Part shown: positions 44,866 through 52,959 of the stretch, in pieces
Position numbering within the stretch: the stretch's first letter is position 1
Layout of the letters: each line of letters begins with the position of its first letter
Source of the DNA: an uncultured Pelagibacteraceae bacterium
Lineage (GTDB): Bacteria; Pseudomonadota; Alphaproteobacteria; Pelagibacterales; Pelagibacteraceae
DNA length: 64,000 nucleotides
Assembly (NCBI GenBank): GCA_902519255.1
Contig: CABYIV010000002.1
Span: 17,501 to 81,500, forward strand
Direction: 5' to 3'
Program-made: the position numbers and the translations under genes
The notes under the pieces: model-generated
Databases searched by the model: none
Told to the model about the DNA's origin: nothing
Seen by the model: only the letters and a program-made list of their open reading frames with translations

Positions 44866-44942
44866 TGGTACACGGGGACAGATTCGAACTGTCGACCTTC
44901 GGTTCCACAAACCGCTGCTCTAACCAACTGAGCTACCCGTGC
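44866..44942 (-). tRNA. tRNA-His (GUG), non-canonical acceptor end
   Basis: A full cloverleaf of 77 nt including the encoded CCA. Acceptor GCACGGG pairs with CCCGTGT; D arm GCTC/GAGC; anticodon loop TTGTGGA with anticodon GTG; T arm GACAG-TTCGAAT-CTGTC. The acceptor top pair is G1:U72, the discriminator is A73, and the base before position 1 is A, so the usual G-1:C73 pair is absent. One G-A mismatch closes the anticodon stem. It ends 4 nt before the hisS start codon. Confidence 0.95.
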
Positions 44943-44954
44943 TCCTTCTACTGT

Positions 44955-44974
44955 TTTATACTAAATGTGGATAA
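44955..44974 (-). promoter_or_regulatory. Candidate tRNA-His/hisS promoter with a DnaA-box match
   Basis: On the minus strand TATAAA (44955-44960) lies 12 nt before the tRNA 5' end, a good -10 position. A perfect TTATCCACA (44966-44974) overlaps the expected spacer; no clear -35 is visible. DnaA control of the unit would follow if the box were bound. This is unproven and could be chance. Confidence 0.35.
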
Positions 44975-45121
44975 AATTAAATTTATAAATAATTAAATAG
45001 CTAGCTTGCAGCCAGCATGAAAATGATGTCTGTGAGTTTCTTTTTTAATAATAACGAATTTATTCATCGCTGTGTAATTAGCATTTTTTTTTTTAAATGC
45101 AAGCAAGAAAAGGTTTTGCAC

Positions 45122-45156
45122 AGGAATAGCTATGCTTTTTAACATATACTATTCCT
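45122..45156 (-). terminator. Possible terminator/hairpin downstream of csp
   Basis: AGGAATAG (45122-45129) and CTATTCCT (45149-45156) form an 8-bp perfect inverted repeat with a 19-nt loop, 30 nt beyond the csp stop. On the minus strand it is followed a few bases later by TTTTC only, so it is a weak intrinsic terminator at best. The rest of the 44,943-45,186 gap is AT-rich with short repeats of GCTTGCA/TGCAAGC type. Confidence 0.4.
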
Positions 45157-45186
45157 ATACAAATGTTTTTGATGAATTAAATTTTA

Positions 45187-45399
45187 TTAACCTAATTTTT
45201 TCAAATTTACAGCGCTTGGACCTTTTTCGCCGTCTTGAATTTCGAATTCTATAGCATCGTTTTCATTCAAAAATCTTAGCCCAGCTTCTCTAACTGCGCT
45301 CGCATGAACGAAACAATCTTTTTCTCCGTCTTCTCTTTCAATAAAACCGTAGCCCTTCTTACCGTTGAACCACTTTACTTTGCCTTTTAATGTACTCAT
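45187..45399 (-). CDS. cspA: Cold-shock-type RNA chaperone
   Basis: A 70-residue single cold-shock domain. RNP1 is KGYGFIER and RNP2 is CFVHASAV, both intact. It should bind single-stranded RNA/DNA. It is alone between two tRNA genes with a 115-nt leader region after tRNA-Phe. A small palindrome (AGCTATAAATAGCT, 45434-45447) lies in its 5' region; cold-responsive control is possible but not shown. Confidence 0.95.
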   Translation of the reverse strand: MSTLKGKVKWFNGKKGYGFIEREDGEKDCFVHASAVREAGLRFLNENDAIEFEIQDGEKGPSAVNLKKLG

Positions 45400-45514
45400 A
45401 CTTTAGTTACTCTTTCTTTGTTATTATATAATTAGCTATAAATAGCTGATGGATAGGTATTAGATTTTAATTTTGAATGCAAGCATAATGATGGATATTA
45501 ATACCACATGGGAG

Positions 45515-45590
45515 TGGTGGCTTCGGCGGGACTCGAACCAGCGACACAAGCCTTTTCAGGGCTCTGCTCTACCAACTGAGCTACGAAGCC
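45515..45590 (-). tRNA. tRNA-Phe (GAA)
   Basis: 76-nt cloverleaf with encoded CCA. Acceptor GGCTTCG/CGAAGCC, D arm GCTC/GAGC, anticodon stem GAGCC/GGCTT (last pair G-T) with loop CTGAAAA and anticodon GAA; discriminator A. One U-C mismatch is in the T stem. It begins 3 nt after the infA stop, so it is probably processed from the murA-hisD-infA transcript. Confidence 0.96.
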
Positions 45591-45593
45591 ATA

Positions 45594-45809
45594 TTAAGAT
45601 CTAAAAATTATACGACCCTTTGATAAATCGTATGGAGATACTTCCAATTTCACTCTATCTCCTTGTAAAACACGAATACGATTTTTTCTAAGTTTTCCTG
45701 CTGTGTGAGCAGTAACATTATGACCATTGTCTAGTTTTACTCTAAACATAGCATTAGGAAGAAGATCTGTTACCACACCTTCAAACTCCAACGTATCCTG
45801 TTTACTCAA
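45594..45809 (-). CDS. infA: Translation initiation factor IF-1
   Basis: 71-residue OB-fold protein binding the ribosomal A site. The sequence [20 protein letters not shown] and the [20 protein letters not shown] block are highly conserved. It follows hisD by 4 nt and precedes tRNA-Phe by 3 nt. Confidence 0.98.
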   Translation of the reverse strand: MSKQDTLEFEGVVTDLLPNAMFRVKLDNGHNVTAHTAGKLRKNRIRVLQGDRVKLEVSPYDLSKGRIIFRS

Positions 45810-45813
45810 ATTA

Positions 45814-47076
45814 TTATCTCCTCATTCTAGATTTAATACTTTGAGCATGATTATCTAGTTCTTCATACTCAGCGAGATGTGTAGCGGATTCTCCTAATTT
45901 CTCAATACCTTTTTTTGTAAGAGTTATATGGCTAATTTTTTTATAAAATTCACTAAGATTTAGTCCAGATGAAAATTTTGCAGATCCTAAAGTTGGCAAT
46001 ACATGGTTTGAACCAACATTATAATCTGAGACAGCCATTGGAGAATACTTTCCAATCATAATACTTCCTGCATTATGAATTTGATTTAAATACTTTTTAT
46101 GATTAGACACATTAATTTCTAAGTGCTCTGGAGCAACTTCATTAATTGCTTCTATTATTTGCTTATCACTTTGGGCTAATACAATTAATCCATTATTTTT
46201 TAAACTTTTTAAAACAACTCTTTTCCTTTGAACTTTTTTGATACTTTCTTTTATTTCTATATTAAATTTGTTTGCTAATTTTTTATCTTTCGTAATTAAA
46301 ATACACTGGGAGTTTACATCATGTTCTGCTTGTCCAATCATAGATGTTATAACTTGATTTAGATCAGTTTTACTATCTGCTAAAACACAAATTTCACTAG
46401 GCCCAGCGACCATTCCTTCTGTCCCAACATCACCAAAGACTTCACGTTTGCTTCTTGCAACATAAATATTTCCAGGCCCAACAATTTTATTCACTTTTTG
46501 AATATACGCTAAACTTGCTATGGCTTGGGCACCACCCATTGAGTAAATTTCCTTAATTCCAACTTTTTTTGCTGCATAAAGAACTGCAGGATTTAGTTTT
46601 CCGTTAAGTTTTGGATTGGCCAAAACAATTCTTTTTACACCTGAAATTTTTGCAGGCACTGCATTCATTAATAATGTAGATGGTAAATTAGCTGGTACAT
46701 AAATACCTACAGACTGTAGTGGCACATGCTTATATTCAAGTTTATTTTTGAAATCATCTACATGCTTAATATTTTTTGGTTTTTGTAGTGAATGAAACTT
46801 AAAAATTCTATTATAAGCTAAATCGATACTTTTTTTAATCTTAGGTTCCAATGTATTAATTGCTTTGTTTACTTTATCTTTTGAAGGAACTATCTCTGTA
46901 TTTTTACTAAATTTTTTCTCATACCTTAAAAGTGCTTTTCTTCCATTAATTTTGATGTCTTTTAAAATTTTTGGAACTATCGAAGTGTCTACTGCTTTTC
47001 CAGATCTCCTTTTATCCAAAAAAGATATTAATTCTCTTTTATAATTTTTTTTCCTACAACTAATTACTTTTATCAT
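45814..47076 (-). CDS. hisD: Histidinol dehydrogenase
   Basis: Last two oxidation steps to histidine, zinc-dependent. Motifs: [77 protein letters not shown] and [13 protein letters not shown], with the catalytic Glu/His region APEHLEI. ATG at 47076 is preferred over a TTG two codons earlier. It overlaps the DUF2948 gene by 17 nt. The murA-DUF2948-hisD-infA order is typical of alphaproteobacteria. Confidence 0.96.
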   Translation of the reverse strand: MIKVISCRKKNYKRELISFLDKRRSGKAVDTSIVPKILKDIKINGRKALLRYEKKFSKNTEIVPSKDKVNKAINTLEPKIKKSIDLAYNRIFKFHSLQKPKNIKHVDDFKNKLEYKHVPLQSVGIYVPANLPSTLLMNAVPAKISGVKRIVLANPKLNGKLNPAVLYAAKKVGIKEIYSMGGAQAIASLAYIQKVNKIVGPGNIYVARSKREVFGDVGTEGMVAGPSEICVLADSKTDLNQVITSMIGQAEHDVNSQCILITKDKKLANKFNIEIKESIKKVQRKRVVLKSLKNNGLIVLAQSDKQIIEAINEVAPEHLEINVSNHKKYLNQIHNAGSIMIGKYSPMAVSDYNVGSNHVLPTLGSAKFSSGLNLSEFYKKISHITLTKKGIEKLGESATHLAEYEELDNHAQSIKSRMRR

Positions 47077-47461
47077 TTTCAATTTTTTGGTCTTCTAATG
47101 TTACATCAATAACTTCTGTGGACAGTGTTATAATTCCATTTTTGGAAAATAACAGAACTATTTCAAAATTTTCTTTTTTTTTAAAAATATCAATTGCAAA
47201 TAATTCTAAAGTTAAATCTGCATTGGACTGGTTAATGTTTTTAGTCTTGGAACTTTCAATAAATTCAAATTTTATAACACTATTAATAGGTTTGTTGCTA
47301 TCTCCCTCCTTATCTATTCTTAAAACAGAAAGTAAAAAAATTTTTGTAGATGGCAAATATTTTATATCAGAAACTTTGACTTTAGACTCTGCGCAAATAG
47401 CTGATATAATTTGTAAGTCGTCTGGAGATTGAGCGATTACTTTCTTTAAAAAATTATTCAC
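47060..47461 (-). CDS. DUF2948 family protein
   Basis: 133-residue protein with the family opening (VIAQSPDDLQIISAICAESK) and a beta-rich remainder ending in VIDVTLED. Found between murA and hisD in many alphaproteobacteria. Function unknown. It starts with GTG, which shares one base with the murA stop (TAGTG), so it is translationally coupled to murA. Confidence 0.85.
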   Translation of the reverse strand: MNNFLKKVIAQSPDDLQIISAICAESKVKVSDIKYLPSTKIFLLSVLRIDKEGDSNKPINSVIKFEFIESSKTKNINQSNADLTLELFAIDIFKKKENFEIVLLFSKNGIITLSTEVIDVTLEDQKIENDKSN

Positions 47462-48723
47462 TAAGATATTCTTTTTATTTTTACTCCAATTTTTTTTAAT
47501 TTATTTTCAATTTTTTCATAACCTCGGTCTAAATGATATACTCTATTTATAATAGATGTTCCTCTTGAAATAAAAGCTGCCAAAACTAAAGCTACTGATG
47601 CCCTTAAATCACTAGACATTAGCTCAGCTCCCTCTAGATTGTTAGTTCCTTCAATAATTGCCTTGTTGCCTTTGATATTTATTTTTGCACCTAATCTTTT
47701 TAATTCTGGAACATGCATAAATCTGTTTTCAAATATATTTTCTTCAATTGTGCTTTTTCCATTTGCTCTAGTTAATAATACCATAATTTGAGCCTGCAAA
47801 TCGGTGGGGAAGTTTGGATATTCTCCAGTTTTTAAAAAATCCAAACTTCTAATTTTTTTTGGTCCCTTAATTTGAATTGTATTTTTTGTGGTCTTTATCT
47901 TTGCACCAATTTTCTTAAGTAAATTTATCTCTGTGTTAATAATTTTCGGCTCGAAGTTTTTAATTTTTAATTTTCCACCATTCAAGCATGCAGCAACACA
48001 AAAAGTGCCCGCTTCAATTCTATCATTCATGATTGAGTAAGTTATACTTTTTAATGTTTTAACACCTTCTATTTTTAAAGTTCTTTTACCAATCCATTTG
48101 ATCTTGGCGCCAGCTGTTTTAAGAAAATTTGTCAGATCCTTGATCTCAGGCTCTATAGCACAATTCCTAATTATTGTTGCTCCTTTTGCAAGACAAGCAG
48201 CAAGAATTGAATTTTCGGTAGCTCCAACAGATATTTTTGACAATCTTATTTCTGAACCAACTAACCCTTCCTGAGCTTTTGCATTAACGTATCCTTTTTC
48301 AATTTGTATTTTAACTCCTAACTTTGATATAGCTTTTAAATGTATATCTATTGGTCTTACTCCTATACTGCAACCACCTGGGCTACTAACTTTTGCTTTT
48401 TTATTTTTTGCCAATAAAGGACCAAGAACTAAAATTCCTGCTCTCATTGTTTTAACTAGAGAATATGGTGCAAAAAAATTATTTTTTTTTCCTTTTGAGA
48501 TTGTCGCGATTTTTTTATTATTTTTAAAGCTAACTTTTTTTCCTAGTGATTTTAGCAAATTAAGCATTGTATCTATGTCTTTAACTCGTGGAAGATTTTT
48601 AATTGTTACACTTTTATCGAAGAGTAAAGTTGCAGCAAGTATTGGGAGAGCGGCATTTTTACTTCCAGAAATAGAGACCTCTCCTCTGATCTTGGAGGGA
48701 CCATTAATTTTAAATTTGTCCAT
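47461..48723 (-). CDS. murA: UDP-N-acetylglucosamine 1-carboxyvinyltransferase
   Basis: First committed step of peptidoglycan synthesis. The N-terminal ISGSKNAALPILAA carries the conserved Lys/Asn pair, and the catalytic loop GGCSIGVRPIDIHL contains the reactive cysteine, so the product should be fosfomycin-sensitive. TGEYPNFPTDLQAQIMVL and DLRASVALVLAA follow. Length 420. It lies 1 nt after dcd. Confidence 0.97.
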   Translation of the reverse strand: MDKFKINGPSKIRGEVSISGSKNAALPILAATLLFDKSVTIKNLPRVKDIDTMLNLLKSLGKKVSFKNNKKIATISKGKKNNFFAPYSLVKTMRAGILVLGPLLAKNKKAKVSSPGGCSIGVRPIDIHLKAISKLGVKIQIEKGYVNAKAQEGLVGSEIRLSKISVGATENSILAACLAKGATIIRNCAIEPEIKDLTNFLKTAGAKIKWIGKRTLKIEGVKTLKSITYSIMNDRIEAGTFCVAACLNGGKLKIKNFEPKIINTEINLLKKIGAKIKTTKNTIQIKGPKKIRSLDFLKTGEYPNFPTDLQAQIMVLLTRANGKSTIEENIFENRFMHVPELKRLGAKINIKGNKAIIEGTNNLEGAELMSSDLRASVALVLAAFISRGTSIINRVYHLDRGYEKIENKLKKIGVKIKRIS

Positions 48724-48724
48724 T

Positions 48725-49279
48725 TTAAATTTTGGGAAGTGTTACCCCTTTTTGACCCATATATTTTCCATTTCTGTCAGCATATGAAACATCGGGTTTC
48801 TCATTCCCTTTTAAAAATATAAATTGAGCCACACCCTCATTTGCATATATTTTAGCTGGTAGTGGAGTGGTGTTAGAAAATTCAAGAGTTACATGGCCTT
48901 CCCATCCTGGCTCCAAAGGTGTTACATTAACAATTATTCCACATCTAGCATAAGTAGACTTACCTAAACAAATAACTAAGACATCACTAGGAATTTTAAA
49001 ATATTCTACAGTTCTTGCTAGAACAAAAGAATTTGGTGGAATAATACATTCATCGGATTCTTTTGTTACAAAATTTGTTGGTTTAAAATTTTTTGGGTCT
49101 ACAATCTCAGAGTTAACATTAGTAAATATTTTAAACTCATTAGATACTCTAGCATCGTACCCATATGAAGAAACACCAAATGAAATTTTTCCTTCCCTTA
49201 TTTGTTTATCTTCAAATGGTGAAATCATTGCTTTTTCTTTAGCCATTTTGATAATCCATTTATCTGATTGCACTGACAT
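48725..49279 (-). CDS. dcd: dCTP deaminase
   Basis: Makes dUTP from dCTP for thymidylate supply. The motifs [19 protein letters not shown] and [20 protein letters not shown] with the catalytic Glu are intact. Length 184 is normal. The start codon directly follows the stop of a 33-codon upstream gene with no gap, and murA follows after 1 nt. Confidence 0.96.
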   Translation of the reverse strand: MSVQSDKWIIKMAKEKAMISPFEDKQIREGKISFGVSSYGYDARVSNEFKIFTNVNSEIVDPKNFKPTNFVTKESDECIIPPNSFVLARTVEYFKIPSDVLVICLGKSTYARCGIIVNVTPLEPGWEGHVTLEFSNTTPLPAKIYANEGVAQFIFLKGNEKPDVSYADRNGKYMGQKGVTLPKI

Positions 49280-49381
49280 TTATTTATTTTTTTTGTTTTT
49301 TTTTTGAAAAATTTTTCTTTTTCTTAAGTTTTTACGCAAAGCTTCTTCGAGTTTAGCTTTTTTTTCCTTCTTCCTATCCAT
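49280..49381 (-). CDS. Tiny basic protein upstream of dcd
   Basis: A 33-codon reading frame (starts MDRKKEKKAKLEEALRKNLR, ends in KKNKKNK) whose TAA stop abuts the dcd ATG. It is almost only Lys/Arg/Glu/Leu and would form a basic helix. Support is the exact junction with dcd, same-strand packing and the 5-nt gap to the gene above. It could bind RNA, or be a coupling leader for dcd; no family recognised. Confidence 0.5.
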   Translation of the reverse strand: MDRKKEKKAKLEEALRKNLRKRKIFQKKNKKNK

Positions 49382-49386
49382 CTTGA

Positions 49387-49584
49387 TTATTTTTTGTCTG
49401 GATTGGTAAGGTGATCCAAAGTTATTATTTGATCGATTGGTATCGTTTTATCCTCTGGAGTTTTGGGGTCACCTTGTTTAGCTATTTTTTTTGCTCTTTT
49501 TTCAGCAAGCTTTTTTTCTCTTTTAGCTTGCTTCTCCATAGCCTTAGCTCCTCTTGTAGATTTATAATCGTAGTGAATTCCCAT
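49387..49584 (-). CDS. Small basic hypothetical protein
   Basis: 65 residues beginning MGIHYDYKSTRGAKAMEKQA. The middle is a charged Lys/Ala/Glu helix (residues 14-37) and the C-terminus (PIDQIITLDHLTNPDKK) is more ordered. I do not recognise a family. It is the first gene of the minus-strand run toward dcd and murA, 96 nt from the divergent tRNA-Thr. Confidence 0.65.
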   Translation of the reverse strand: MGIHYDYKSTRGAKAMEKQAKREKKLAEKRAKKIAKQGDPKTPEDKTIPIDQIITLDHLTNPDKK

Positions 49585-49665
49585 ATCATTTACCTATTTT
49601 AGATATACCCGATTTTCGTAAAAAATTAAGGCATTTATTTGAAAAAAACAATTTTATACACTAAT

Positions 49666-49671
49666 TATAAT
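49666..49671 (+). promoter_or_regulatory. -10 element for tRNA-Thr
   Basis: A perfect TATAAT ends 9 nt before the first base of tRNA-Thr, which is where a -10 should be for transcription starting at or just before the tRNA. A TTGAAA at 49639-49644 is 21 nt upstream, too far for a good -35. Confidence 0.5.
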
Positions 49672-49680
49672 TAAAAAAAT

Positions 49681-49754
49681 GCCCTCATAGTTAAATGGTA
49701 TAACACATCCATGGTAAGGATGAGTTTCCAGTTCAATTCTGGGTGAGGGCACCA
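49681..49754 (+). tRNA. tRNA-Thr (GGU)
   Basis: 74-nt cloverleaf with encoded CCA. Acceptor GCCCTCA/TGAGGGC, D arm GTTA/TAAC, anticodon stem CATCC/GGATG with loop ATGGTAA and anticodon GGT, T arm TCCAG-TTCAATT-CTGGG, discriminator A. It is plus-strand and converges with the VTT-domain gene, whose stop lies 2 nt beyond. Confidence 0.95.
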
Positions 49755-49755
49755 G

Positions 49756-50472
49756 TTATTTGTAGAATTTTTTTCTAATTATAAATCCAACTAAAACCAG
49801 GATTATCATACCAATTACTGGTACAAAAATATCTGGAGTTAAAATTATATCAAAAAAGCTTGGAAGTTCTTGATTGTTTTCAATTACTTTATTTAGCCCT
49901 GCGCCAAGTGAGGCTCCAACAAATAACTGGGGTGTCATTCCAATAACAGATCCGAAAAAGAAATTGCTAATCTTAACATTAAATAATGTTGGCAAAATGT
50001 TTGAAATAAAAAAAGGTATTCCACCAACAATTCTATATATCAGAAAAAAAGTAAATTCATTTTTTTTGAATTTTTCAGTAAGATTAGAAAACTTTGATGA
50101 AAATTTTTTTTTAATTAAATCTTTGAAAAAATAATTTGCACAAATATATAAAAGTGTTGCACCAATAGATAAACCAAATACTATAAGTATTGTCCCTATC
50201 CATTTTCCAAATACAAATCCTCCAATTAAAAAAACTGGAGAACCAAATCCTAAGAGCAATACCCAAATAATCACTCCAATAAAAAATAATATGCTAGCAA
50301 TTAAAAGATTGGAATTTTTGATATTATTAAGTTTATCTCTATTATTTTTTATAAGTTCAAAACTTGAAAAGTCATCGAACGAGAAATAGCTAAAAAAAAG
50401 CAACAAAAAGCCAGTAACTATGGAAAGATATATTATACCGAGAATAATTTTTAATTTATTTTCATTTTCCAT
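49756..50472 (-). CDS. TVP38/TMEM64 (VTT domain) membrane protein
   Basis: 238-residue inner-membrane protein with about five or six hydrophobic segments. The family core GGFVFGKWIGTILIVFGLSIGA and the later RIVGGIPFFISNILPTLF and VIGMTPQLFVGASLGAGL mark a VTT/SNARE-associated (DedA-like) protein. Family members are linked to lipid scrambling or membrane homeostasis; the substrate here is unknown. It is divergent from rpmH. Confidence 0.88.
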   Translation of the reverse strand: MENENKLKIILGIIYLSIVTGFLLLFFSYFSFDDFSSFELIKNNRDKLNNIKNSNLLIASILFFIGVIIWVLLLGFGSPVFLIGGFVFGKWIGTILIVFGLSIGATLLYICANYFFKDLIKKKFSSKFSNLTEKFKKNEFTFFLIYRIVGGIPFFISNILPTLFNVKISNFFFGSVIGMTPQLFVGASLGAGLNKVIENNQELPSFFDIILTPDIFVPVIGMIILVLVGFIIRKKFYK

Positions 50473-50556
50473 TTTGTTTTAATTTATTAAAAATCGCTGT
50501 ACTTATATACATTAAATTGTATAACTACCGAAATTTAACAAAAAAGAAGCCTTAAT

Positions 50557-50691
50557 ATGAAACGTACATATCAACCTAGTAAAAAAGTGAGAAAAAGAAG
50601 GCATGGTTTTAGATCTAAAATGAAGACTAAAGGTGGAAGAAAATTAATTAGACGAAGAAGAAGTAAGGGTAGAAAAAAACTCACTGTTTAA
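50557..50691 (+). CDS. rpmH: 50S ribosomal protein L34
   Basis: 44-residue very basic protein, [20 protein letters not shown] then a KTKGGRK-type segment, typical of L34. Its TAA stop shares its last base with the rnpA ATG (TAATG), so the two are coupled. It begins the rpmH-rnpA-yidD-yidC export/translation cluster. No dnaA or clear oriC lies next to it here. Confidence 0.97.
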   Translation: MKRTYQPSKKVRKRRHGFRSKMKTKGGRKLIRRRRSKGRKKLTV

Positions 50692-51032
50692 TGCAGGTTA
50701 AATTAAAAAGTTTATCTAAAAATGAGGATTTTAAATTTATTTTAAATGGTAAAAAAATTTCAAATAGATATTCAACAATTTTTTATAGGAGATTAGAAAA
50801 TAAAAGTAATAAATATTTTAATATAAGTTTTATTACAAAAAAAAAGATTGGTACAGCTGTTATAAGAAATAAAATTAAAAGAAGATTAAGAAATATGATG
50901 AGTGAGGCTTTAAAAAAAATTAAAATTAATCTTAACTATAGTTATTTATTAATTGCTAGAAAGTCTGTTTTAGAAGATGAGTACAATTTTATTAAATTAA
51001 AAATTTTTAGTGAGTTAAAAAAAATTAGATAG
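50691..51032 (+). CDS. rnpA: Ribonuclease P protein component
   Basis: Protein subunit of RNase P, which matures tRNA 5' ends. The RNR motif region reads ITKKKIGTAVIRNKIKRRLR (near residues 49-68), intact. Length 113 is normal. It overlaps rpmH by 1 nt. Confidence 0.95.
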   Translation: MQVKLKSLSKNEDFKFILNGKKISNRYSTIFYRRLENKSNKYFNISFITKKKIGTAVIRNKIKRRLRNMMSEALKKIKINLNYSYLLIARKSVLEDEYNFIKLKIFSELKKIR

Positions 51033-51034
51033 TT

Positions 51035-51274
51035 ATGATTAAAAAAGGATTTATATATTTAATTAAATTTTATAAATTTTTCATTTCACCAGTTCTGGGT
51101 GATAATTGTAGGTATCTTCCAACCTGTTCAGATTATTTTATTCATAGTTTAAATGAATATGGTGTTTTGAAAGGTTGTTACAAAGGTATTAAAAGAATTT
51201 TATCTTGTCATCCTATAAAATTTTTAGGAGGAGGACATGGGTATGATCCAGTAAAGAAAAAGAATATTAAATAA
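51035..51274 (+). CDS. yidD: Membrane protein insertion efficiency factor YidD
   Basis: 79-residue YidD/DUF37 protein with the signature CRYLPTCSDYFIHSLNEYG and GGHGYDPV. It is a helper for YidC-mediated insertion. Spacing to rnpA is 2 nt and it overlaps yidC by 1 nt. Confidence 0.95.
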   Translation: MIKKGFIYLIKFYKFFISPVLGDNCRYLPTCSDYFIHSLNEYGVLKGCYKGIKRILSCHPIKFLGGGHGYDPVKKKNIK

Positions 51275-52956
51275 TGGACACAAGAAACGTAATAGCAGCA
51301 ATTTCATTAAGTGCAGCAGTAATAATTCTCTATGGATTATTTTTTGCTCCACCAAGTCCTGATCCAAAGCAGGTAACTAATAATGATCAAAATAAGAATA
51401 ATCTTCAACTAAACGAAGCACCAAAAATAGAGCAAAATATTGAGAATAATAAAATTTCTAGATCAGAGGCGATTAACAAAGTTGAAAGGATACTTTTTGA
51501 AAATGAAAATATTAAAGGTTCTATTTCTCTAGAGGGATCATTAATCGATGACCTGATCTTTAAGAAATACACTGAAACTTTAGACTCTGACGAAAATGTA
51601 GTTTTGCTTAATCCTAAAGAGTCTGAAAATGGTTATTATATAGAAACAGGTTGGGCTATAAATAATAAAGATATCAAAGTTCCTAATTCAAATACAAAGT
51701 GGGAAGTTGTTGGCAATAAATTGCTAACACCAAAAAATCCAATTAAATTAGTATGGAATAATGAGCAGAATATAACTTTTGAGAAAGAAATAAGTATAGA
51801 TGATAAATTTTTATTTACTGTTAACCAAAAAATTACGAATAATACTCAAAATACTTATAACTTTTATCCCTACGGACAGATTATTAGAAACCTAGCTCCT
51901 GATGTAACTGATTTTTATATATTACATGAAGGTTTATTAGGTGTTTTTGATGATAATCTTGTTGAGGAAGATTACGATGACATTAAAGATAAGAAGTACT
52001 CTGTAAATGCTAATAAAGGATGGATGGGTATTACAGATAAATATTGGATAACAAGTTTAATCCCAGAAAGTAATAAAAGTTTTAGATCAGATTTCGATTA
52101 TAAAAATAAATTTAAAGCTAACTTCATAGAGACTGCTGCAACAGAAGTCAGGGCTAACGAAAGTAAAACTAATCAGGTAAAGGTGATTATTGCAGCAAAA
52201 GAAGTGGATGTTGTTGATGGTTATGCGGAAAAACTAAAAATTAATAAATTTGATTTAGCGATTGATTGGGGTTTCTTATATTTTTTAACAAAACCCATAT
52301 TTTTAATATCCGATTATTTTTTTAAATTAACTGGCAACTATGGAATTGCAATAATACTAATTACTGCTTGTATACGAATACTTTTTTTTCCTCTCGCTAA
52401 CTACTCATTTAGATCAATGGCAAAAATGAAAGTTCTTCAACCCGAAATGGTAAGGCTCAAAGAACTTCATAAGGAAGATAAAATGAAGTTACAGCAAGAA
52501 ATGATGGCTCTTTACAAAAGAGAGAAGGTTAATCCAGTAAGTGGGTGTTTGCCTATTTTAATTCAAATACCATTCTTTTTTGCAATTTATAAAATGTTGT
52601 TTGTTACAATTGAAATGAGACATCAGCCTTTTTTTGGTTGGATAAATGATCTAAGCGAAAGAGATCCAACGAGTTTATTTAATCTATTTGGTTTGTTGCC
52701 TTATGATGTTCCATCATTTTTAATTATTGGCGCTTGGCCAGTAGCAATGGGTGTAACAATGTGGATGCAACAAAAACTTAATCCAACACCACCAGATCCA
52801 ATTCAGCAAAAAATTTTCATGTTTTTTCCTGTATTCTTAACAGTGATACTTGCACCATTTCCATCTGGATTAGTTATATATTGGACAATTAATAACGTGC
52901 TTACAATGGCACAACAGTATGTAATTATGAAAAGAACTTCAGTTAAAACAGTTTAA
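51274..52956 (+). CDS. yidC: Membrane protein insertase YidC
   Basis: Inserts inner-membrane proteins alone or with Sec. An N-terminal membrane helix (about residues 5-25) precedes a Gram-negative periplasmic domain. The C-terminal insertase core starts near residue 355 (GNYGIAIILITACIRILFFP) and holds the conserved arginine in that segment, the cytoplasmic coiled hairpin (LQPEMVRLKELHKEDKMKLQ), NPVSGCLPILIQIPFFFAIY and the final TINNVLTMAQQYVI. Length 560. Confidence 0.97.
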   Translation: MDTRNVIAAISLSAAVIILYGLFFAPPSPDPKQVTNNDQNKNNLQLNEAPKIEQNIENNKISRSEAINKVERILFENENIKGSISLEGSLIDDLIFKKYTETLDSDENVVLLNPKESENGYYIETGWAINNKDIKVPNSNTKWEVVGNKLLTPKNPIKLVWNNEQNITFEKEISIDDKFLFTVNQKITNNTQNTYNFYPYGQIIRNLAPDVTDFYILHEGLLGVFDDNLVEEDYDDIKDKKYSVNANKGWMGITDKYWITSLIPESNKSFRSDFDYKNKFKANFIETAATEVRANESKTNQVKVIIAAKEVDVVDGYAEKLKINKFDLAIDWGFLYFLTKPIFLISDYFFKLTGNYGIAIILITACIRILFFPLANYSFRSMAKMKVLQPEMVRLKELHKEDKMKLQQEMMALYKREKVNPVSGCLPILIQIPFFFAIYKMLFVTIEMRHQPFFGWINDLSERDPTSLFNLFGLLPYDVPSFLIIGAWPVAMGVTMWMQQKLNPTPPDPIQQKIFMFFPVFLTVILAPFPSGLVIYWTINNVLTMAQQYVIMKRTSVKTV

Positions 52957-52959
52957 TTG

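Noticed and set aside
44862-44927. N-terminal extension of hisS by 22 codons
   Set aside because: The extension is encoded by the tRNA-His gene; MNKEKKL right after the tRNA fits the synthetase family.
50473-50556. Replication origin next to rpmH
   Set aside because: rpmH can lie near oriC, but there is no dnaA and no DnaA-box cluster in the gap.
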